The notes under the pieces: model-generated
Seen by the model: only the letters and a program-made list of their open reading frames with translations
What the model was told of the DNA's origin: nothing
Databases searched by the model: none
Part shown: piece by piece, positions 60,001 to 64,000 of the stretch
How the letters are laid out: each line of letters opens with the position of its first letter
Numbering within the stretch: the stretch's first letter is position 1
Translations under genes and position numbers: made by a program
Assembly (NCBI RefSeq): GCF_900105535.1
Contig: NZ_LT629779.1
Coordinates: forward strand, 744,001-808,000
Reading direction: 5' to 3'
Origin: Pseudarthrobacter equi
GTDB lineage: Bacteria > Actinomycetota > Actinomycetes > Actinomycetales > Micrococcaceae
Length of the DNA: 64,000 bases

Positions 60001-60139
60001 ACGCAGCAGAGATGGCGACGGTTGCCGCGAGGAGTCCCACGGAGGCCCGCCGGGCGGCAGCGCTGGTACGAGTGCGGGAACGGGATGACGTTGGTGACGT
60101 GGCGCGTGGGGGCGCGCCGGTGGGGGTGCGGAGTATCAA
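57038..60139 (-). CDS. Secreted alpha-amylase (GH13) with C-terminal X25-like starch-binding modules
   Basis: This 1033-residue protein has an N-terminal export signal (RRASVGLLAATVAISAASLPAQA, with the basic pair giving some Tat likeness). The GH13 domain shows FDIITNHTAD, GVDGFRIDTMKHVN (nucleophile Asp330), FMFGEVFD (acid/base Glu364) and FLGNHDMGR (Asp435). A beta-rich linker region follows (~650-830), then two X25/pullulanase-type modules (~836-925 and ~935-1033), each with AGSMxxxxGCxADWDPACxQAQLxLDP. The TTG start follows AGGAAGG. It degrades starch outside the cell. Confidence 0.93.
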   Translation of the reverse strand: MILRTPTGAPPRATSPTSSRSRTRTSAAARRASVGLLAATVAISAASLPAQAAPAPKDPASAAQHSLRAPVTDENFYFVMADRFSNGSTANDQGGLGSDPMVSGFDPTKKGFYNGGDLAGLRNKIDYIQGLGTTSIWLTPSFKNKAVQPEDKSAGYHGYWVTDFTQIDPHLGTNAELKALIDEAHARGMKVYFDIITNHTADVIGYGDKNERKGYVPKDAVPYKTADGQTFDDRDYAGTDAFPKLDAATSFPYKPVLEPGEEDLKVPAWLNDPTLYHNRGDTTFTGEDSFYGDFFGLDDLFTEHPTVVTGMKDIYKNWIRDFGVDGFRIDTMKHVNDEFWQDFGPDVLNYAKEQGKDEFFMFGEVFDTSKSFTSQFTTRNRMQAVLDFPFQDAARNFASKGQDASTLQDFFAGDDWYTDADSNAYQLPTFLGNHDMGRIGSFIAADNPRATDAEKVARDRLAHELMYFSRGNPVVYYGDEQGFTGPGGDQDARQTLFASQVPEYLDDDLLGTDATHATDNFNTAHPLYTGISELAALTKEHPTLRNGAQQGRYASDGPGIYAFSRTDAKDQREYVVALNNSGQPQTAEVPTYIAKRNYTRIYGDAPAKAKTSDAGTLTVTVPPLSTVVYQSSGRIPHSKSAPAVVLQQPAPAAGDNGRLQVTADVGGTSFYEVTFEAKQAGGNWTPIGTDDAAPYQVFHDVAALDAGTSVEYRATVLDNGGHTSTSQARNASVPAPVLTLQQPAEGSNVQGAVELSATADPEKSSNVVSFQRSISGGEWTAVGTDDSSPVYSATDDISALADGTTVQYRALLSRPGFSVASGTRTVTVGEAPQPDSVAVAGSMNKAMGCAADWDPACAQAQLVLDPADRIWRLTANLPAGTYEYKAALNGNWDANYGADGQPAGQNILLDHPGGPVTFRYDSSTHLLSATYAAQQPGAVAAAGSMDSELGCTADWDPACDQAQLTLDPASLIWKLTFPDLPAGSYEFKAALDRSWNVSYGAGGASPGANIALEHDGGPVTFRYDHFTHVITAG

Positions 60140-60377
60140 GGGTGAGACCTTCCTGGTAGCGGCGCTGCTTTACAGGCTTGCTGTCGGCAAGGGTTGGTGC
60201 GGCAAGGGCGCCGCCGGGTCCGAAGGAAAGCATGCTTCCTGTGAACCACATCACAACCGTAGGCGCTGGCGCAGGATTACTCCAGTGTTGAGGAAACTGC
60301 CCGTCGGAGGCAGCCGGAAGGCCCTCTCACGCGGATTTGAGCCGCTTCATGCCGGGACCTCGCAACGCGCGGCCGTG
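60140..60377. other. Spacer between amylase and lactonase-family gene
   Basis: It includes the amylase promoter and a GC-rich 3' end of the lactonase gene on the same strand. No gene or clear repeat is seen. Confidence 0.3.
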
Positions 60378-61454
60378 TCAGCCGTTTGGCACCAGGGCGG
60401 TAGGCGAAGGAGTTTCGACGTTATGGACCACCGGTCCGGGAAGGCCTGTCCCTGGGTCCAGGGCGAAGGTGGCCACGTTGTCAGAGCGCTCGTGGGCGAC
60501 GTGCAGCCAGGGCCCCCGGACCAGGTGGTGCCGGGGCCAGTCCCCGCCGCTGTCCAGGTCCTGCACGGGCAGCAGTTCACTGCCGTTGCTGCCCACCTCA
60601 AGCACGCTGATCCGGTTGGATCCGCGGACGCCTGCGTAGGCAAAGGTGCCTTCGGGGCCGAGGCAGATTTCGGCGGCCGAGTCGCCGTCCTTGGCACCTC
60701 CCAGTGTTGCGGGACCGCGGAACACCAGCTCGAAGATGCCGGCGTCCGGCCGGACAACAAAGACCTCGATGGAGTATTCGGAGACGACGAACACGTTACC
60801 GCCGGAGTGCAGTGTCAGATGCCGGGGGCCGCTGCCGAAGGGCAGGACAACCTCATGGTCGGCCACCAACCCGGTCCCGGGTTTGTAGGTCCAGATTCGG
60901 AGTGTGTCGTGGCCCAGGTCTGTGGTCATGACCCGCCCGTCGTGCAGCATAAGGCTGGTGTGCGCCCTGCTCTGCCGGCGCTCATCGGGGGAGTGGGCCG
61001 CATGCGGATCAACCGACGGCGAGGCCGGAAACCGCTCCGTGATCCCGCCGTCGGCATCCAGTTCATAGAGCAGGACCTGGCCGTCTCCCCAGCAGGTTGC
61101 GGTGACGAAGCGGCCCTGCGGGTCTACGGCAACGTGGCAGGTGGCCTCGCCTGCCGGCCAGGGTGTGCCCATCGGTTCCAGCCTGTGGTTATCAACGTGC
61201 CGGTAGGCCTGGACCATCCTGCGCTGCTCGGCCACGGCGTACACCACGGGAAGGGTCGGGTGGACGGCAACGAACGACGGCGACTGGGCCGCCACTGCCG
61301 TGCCGAGCCATTCCAGGCTCCCGTCCGCGTTGGCTCGGAGGGCGCCGATGCCCTCTGCGCGTCCGCCGCCGTCCGGGGTGTAGGCGCCAGTCCAGATGAT
61401 GGCGGTGTGAGGAACTTGGCCCTCTGTGGCAGGTGTCCCGGAGGCAGGTGTCAT
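60378..61454 (-). CDS. Beta-propeller lactonase family protein (6-phosphogluconolactonase-like)
   Basis: This 358-residue YbhE-type seven-bladed propeller has the repeated motif pattern LxxYxVxxxG, with HTAIIWTGAYTPDGGG, VHPTLPVVYAVAEQ, ATCHVAVDPQGRFVTATCWGDG, SGPRHLTLHSGGNVFVVSEYS and NRISVLEVGSNG. It would hydrolyse a sugar lactone, perhaps 6-phosphogluconolactone. The ATG follows GGATGGAG. It is divergent from the methyltransferase. Confidence 0.88.
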   Translation of the reverse strand: MTPASGTPATEGQVPHTAIIWTGAYTPDGGGRAEGIGALRANADGSLEWLGTAVAAQSPSFVAVHPTLPVVYAVAEQRRMVQAYRHVDNHRLEPMGTPWPAGEATCHVAVDPQGRFVTATCWGDGQVLLYELDADGGITERFPASPSVDPHAAHSPDERRQSRAHTSLMLHDGRVMTTDLGHDTLRIWTYKPGTGLVADHEVVLPFGSGPRHLTLHSGGNVFVVSEYSIEVFVVRPDAGIFELVFRGPATLGGAKDGDSAAEICLGPEGTFAYAGVRGSNRISVLEVGSNGSELLPVQDLDSGGDWPRHHLVRGPWLHVAHERSDNVATFALDPGTGLPGPVVHNVETPSPTALVPNG

Positions 61455-61643
61455 GGCTCCATCCTGCCAATAAACACTGCCACTGCCGCGGCGGCGTGGC
61501 GTCAATTACGATGAAATTTCCAGCCAGGCAGATGGAGGGTGATCCGGTGGGTGATCTTGTTGTCTCGGGTTCACTCCCTCGCCGGCCGGTCTCCCAGCGC
61601 CGGGCAACCACTAGCGCCCGCACTCATTCCGAAGGGGAGCACG

Positions 61644-62546
61644 TTGCATCCTGTCCCGTCCTCCGGAACTCCGAAACAGTTGGGCATGCGTGTGGTTGAA
61701 GTAGCCGACGCTCTGCGGGCCGCCGGCTGCGTGTTTGCCGAGGAGGAAGCCCAGCTTCTCCTTGAGCAGGCGGCCAGCCCCGCCGAGCTGGCAGACTGCG
61801 TGCGGCGCCGGGTGGCAGGTGTTCCGCTGGAGTACATCCTGGGCTGGGCAGAGTTCGATGGCCACCGCATGGCGGTCCGGCCCGGTGTTTTCGTTCCCCG
61901 GCGCCGGACCGAGCTGTTGGTTCGGCTTGCCGCTGAGCTGATATCAGCAGAGGACGGTATGTCACGCGGCGCCGTTTCAGGTGCCTCCCCGTCCGGCAGC
62001 GCCACGGCGGTCCAAGGCCCACGGGGAAATGCTTTCTTCGATGGTGTGGTGGTGGACTTATGTTGCGGTTCCGGAGCCGTTGTGGCGGCCCTTGCGCGAC
62101 GATTCCCACGAGCAGAACTGCACGCCGCGGATATTGATCCCGTGGCTGTGGAGTGTGCGCGGAGCAATCTCGAGGCCATGGGTGGCCAGGTCCACATCGG
62201 TGATCTGTTCGATGCGCTCCCTCACAGGCTTAGAGGCAGGGTCGACATCCTCGCCGTCAACGCACCATACGTTCCCACCGATGCCATCAAAACCATGCCG
62301 CCCGAGGCGCGCGTTCACGAACCGCTCATTTCCCTCGATGGCGGACCTGACGGGCTCGACTTCCACCGCCGTGTGGCGGCGGGCGCCAAGGACTGGCTCG
62401 CGCCGCACGGCTGCGTGCTCATTGAAACCAGCGGGCAACAGGCCGACGGCACAGCCGCGCTCGTGGCCGCCACAGGACTTTCTGTGACCACCGTTCATTC
62501 AGAGGAACTCGATGGCACGGTCGTGGTGGGGAGCGTCCACAAGTAG
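61644..62546 (+). CDS. HemK-like protein N(5)-glutamine methyltransferase homolog
   Basis: This ~300-residue SAM-dependent methyltransferase has SAM motif I VVDLCCGSGAVVAAL, and NAPYVP replaces the canonical NPPY of PrmC. LISLDGGPDGLDFHRRV and a late LIETSGQQ are typical of PrmC-like proteins. The TTG start is chosen because GAAGGGGAG is 4 bp upstream, and ATG 61686 is an alternative. It may modify a release factor-like Gln or a ribosomal/secondary target. Confidence 0.85.
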   Translation: MHPVPSSGTPKQLGMRVVEVADALRAAGCVFAEEEAQLLLEQAASPAELADCVRRRVAGVPLEYILGWAEFDGHRMAVRPGVFVPRRRTELLVRLAAELISAEDGMSRGAVSGASPSGSATAVQGPRGNAFFDGVVVDLCCGSGAVVAALARRFPRAELHAADIDPVAVECARSNLEAMGGQVHIGDLFDALPHRLRGRVDILAVNAPYVPTDAIKTMPPEARVHEPLISLDGGPDGLDFHRRVAAGAKDWLAPHGCVLIETSGQQADGTAALVAATGLSVTTVHSEELDGTVVVGSVHK

Positions 62547-62602
62547 GGGCGCCCCCGGCGGTGCGGGTGCAACCACGCGCCTGTAGCTGTCCTGTCAACG
62601 TG

Positions 62603-62618
62603 TTGGGGGCAACCCCAA
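62603..62618 (+). terminator. Small hairpin after the methyltransferase
   Basis: TTGGGG-GCAA-CCCCAA, a 6-bp stem with a GCAA tetraloop, 57 bp after the stop. It is weak. Confidence 0.35.
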
Positions 62619-62634
62619 ATGTGTTGGGCGTGGG

Positions 62635-62835
62635 TCATGGCCAGGGGGTGTTGGCTGCGGTGGGCGCTGGTTGTGGTGGTTGGGGTGGTGGTTTGAAGTA
62701 GTGGTTTTGTTGGGGTGTTTGGGTGGGGTCGATGTGGGGTGGGGGGATGAAGGTTGGGGTGCCGTTGGTGGTGGTGATGGTCCAGTTTTCTTTGTGGATG
62801 AGGTGGTGGTGATGGGTGCAGAGGAGTGTGCCGTT
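62635..62835 (-). pseudogene. 3' remnant of a DUF222/HNH endonuclease (13E12-type) gene
   Basis: The last 66 codons of an HNH protein survive: NGTLLCTHHHHLIHKENW, which carries the HNH Cys/His motif, then a Pro-rich tail ending NTPWP and TGA at 62635. The homology stops at 62835 and the sequence to the right is the recombinase element, so the gene was cut by insertion. DUF222/HNH genes are multicopy in these genera. Confidence 0.8.
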
Positions 62836-64000
62836 ACTGACGCTTTGTTAGTCTGACCCCATGCAAAAGCCCGGCTCGGCCGCGATCTACGCCCGCATCT
62901 CCTCCGACCAGTCAGGGGAGGCCCTCGGCGTGACACGTCAGTTGGAGGATTGCCGGAAGCTCGCCGCCGATCACGGCTGGACCGTGGGCGAAGAATACGT
63001 CGACAACGACATCAGCGCTTTCAAAGGAAAGCCGCGGCCGCAGTACCAGCGGATGCTCGATGACCTCGCCGGAGGCTACCGGGACGCCGTCATCGTCTAC
63101 AACATGGACAGGCTGACCCGACAGCCGATGGAGCTGGAGCAGTTCACCAGGCTTTGTGAACAAGCCGGGGTGACACAGGTCAAATCCGTGACAGCGGACA
63201 TTGATCTCGGCAACGATGACGGCCTCTTCATGGCCCGCATCCTGGCAGCGATTGCCTCCAAAGAATCCGGCCGGAAGTCCCAGCGACTCCAGCGCAAGGC
63301 GCGTCAGACCGCAGAACAAGGACTACCGAACGGCGGACACCACCGGCCCTTCGGATATGAGCAGGACCGCATGACGGTCAACGAGGCCGAGGCGGAAATT
63401 CTTCGGCAGGCCGTGGCCCGGTTCCTCGCCGGGGAATCCTCGCGTTCCATCTGTGTATGGCTGAACGAGGAAGGCGTACAGACCACTGCTGGTGGTCAGT
63501 GGCAGACGATGACGCTGAACGCGATACTCAAATCCGGGCGCATCGCAGGACTTAGGGAACACAAGGGAATCGTCGTTGCGGACGCCCAGTGGCCCGCCAT
63601 CATCACACGTGAACAGCGACAGCAGATTCTTGGCCACTTCGAAACCAAAAGGCGCACGAACACCCGCGCCCCGCGCCGCTACGTCCTCTCCGGGCTCCTA
63701 CGCTGCGGCAAATGCGGAAACAAACTGTTCTCCGCCATTCGCGTCGACACCCGCCGCTACGTCTGCCTGTCTGGGCCCGACCACGGCGGTTGCGGTGGCA
63801 TCGCGATCGTCGCCGCCCCACTGGAAGAGTTCCTTGCCGCAGGCGTTCTTATGCGCTTGGACACCATCGAGTTGTCCGAAACGCTGAAAGGCCGCCGCGC
63901 AGCCGACGACCGACAAAGCACCCTGCTTGAGTCGCTGGAAGATGACCGTAACCAGATGAAGGAGCTTTCTGAACTATGGGCAGCGAAAGACATCTCGAGC
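62836..64000 (+). mobile_element. Left end of an integrative element (prophage or ICE-like) inserted in the HNH gene
   Basis: The boundary is the point where HNH homology stops. The first gene inside is a large serine recombinase oriented inward, the usual layout for elements that integrate with such enzymes. Codon use in the recombinase is less GC-biased than in neighbours. The right end lies beyond the window. Confidence 0.7.
62861..64000 (+). CDS. Large serine recombinase (site-specific integrase), 3' truncated by window edge
   Basis: The frame is open for 380 codons without a stop up to the last base. The N-terminal catalytic domain starts MQKPGSAAIYARISSD, whose YARIS holds the catalytic Ser (Ser14), and continues with VYNMDRLTRQ (DRLxR) and ILAAIASKESGRKSQRL. 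A recombinase domain follows (GLPNGGHHRPFGYE...), then a zinc ribbon with Cys282, Cys285, Cys302 and Cys311 (LRCGKCGNKLF). The C-terminal coiled-coil region begins before the edge. There is no clear ribosome site before the ATG. It would integrate and, with a directionality factor, excise the element. Confidence 0.93.
   Translation, partial: MQKPGSAAIYARISSDQSGEALGVTRQLEDCRKLAADHGWTVGEEYVDNDISAFKGKPRPQYQRMLDDLAGGYRDAVIVYNMDRLTRQPMELEQFTRLCEQAGVTQVKSVTADIDLGNDDGLFMARILAAIASKESGRKSQRLQRKARQTAEQGLPNGGHHRPFGYEQDRMTVNEAEAEILRQAVARFLAGESSRSICVWLNEEGVQTTAGGQWQTMTLNAILKSGRIAGLREHKGIVVADAQWPAIITREQRQQILGHFETKRRTNTRAPRRYVLSGLLRCGKCGNKLFSAIRVDTRRYVCLSGPDHGGCGGIAIVAAPLEEFLAAGVLMRLDTIELSETLKGRRAADDRQSTLLESLEDDRNQMKELSELWAAKDISS

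Noticed and set aside
62595..62936. A Pro/Thr/His-rich minus-strand protein across the element junction
   Set aside because: It is a frame-shadow of the HNH tail and the recombinase start. The HNH remnant is in another frame with the expected motif and stop.

Overview
The window is high-GC actinobacterial chromosome, most likely Arthrobacter or Pseudarthrobacter (Micrococcaceae). The signs are the oleA-oleBC-oleD olefin operon with a fused oleBC, small actinobacterial DUF4193 and DUF3040 proteins, many GTG and TTG starts, ATGA/GTGA gene overlaps, and a dense run of carbohydrate and aromatic catabolic operons each beside its own regulator. I saw no rRNA, tRNA or CRISPR array. The right end enters an integrative element.

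Layout. 1-5.4 kb: the 3' end of a GH43 glycosidase, a small membrane protein divergent from a LysR regulator, a ParB-like protein, a cation/proton antiporter and an IclR regulator. 5.5-10.3 kb: an overlapping operon of an alpha-L-rhamnosidase (GH78) and two alpha/beta hydrolases, the second lacking its catalytic Ser. 10.9-16.1 kb: a tartrate module (LysR, tartrate dehydrogenase, dicarboxylate symporter, glycerate kinase). 16.1-19.2 kb: an unusual multicopper oxidase with a Tat-signal partner. 19.3-25.1 kb: a BASS transporter and the ole operon. 25.1-31.4 kb: hydrolase, FAH-family enzyme, FAD monooxygenase and DUF3500, convergent with a quercetin 2,3-dioxygenase. 31.5-35.6 kb: BNR protein, TIM-barrel isomerase and a hexapeptide-acyltransferase fusion. 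36.2-40.5 kb: a frameshifted regulator-like gene, an aminotransferase-RraA operon, a small CP-motif protein and a LysR regulator. 40.9-49.2 kb: pxpABC, an MHS permease, an SDR, a 2-hydroxyacid dehydrogenase and an L-idonate/gluconate set (idnO, idnD, gntK). 49.2-62.5 kb: TetR with an EamA exporter, DUF3040, DUF488, aldo/keto reductase, malQ, NmrA-like protein, secreted alpha-amylase, lactonase and a HemK-like methyltransferase. 62.6-64 kb: the 3' remnant of a DUF222/HNH (13E12-type) gene cut by an element that begins with a large serine recombinase.

How the parts work together. The most interesting inference is a flavonoid-glycoside pathway: the rhamnosidase would release quercetin from rutin- or quercitrin-like compounds, the bicupin dioxygenase would open it to a depside, the alpha/beta hydrolase would split the depside, and the FAD monooxygenase, FAH enzyme and DUF3500 protein would process the phloroglucinol-type half. 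A shared dyad, T-TTCA-N5-TGAA, occurs exactly upstream of the hydrolase-DUF3500 operon and of the dioxygenase, and with one mismatch between the IclR gene and the rhamnosidase. Two LysR regulons can also be read. ATAG-N7-CTAT dyads flank the tartrate LysR gene. A two-part site, ATA-N9-TAT then 13 nt then TTA(G/C)GTCTT, lies upstream of the aminotransferase and pxpA operons and beside the second LysR gene, with a close variant before the small protein.

Other structural features are period-15 repeats coding for pentapeptides in several genes, a 27-bp tandem array between convergent genes, and a two-copy dispersed palindrome next to terminators.
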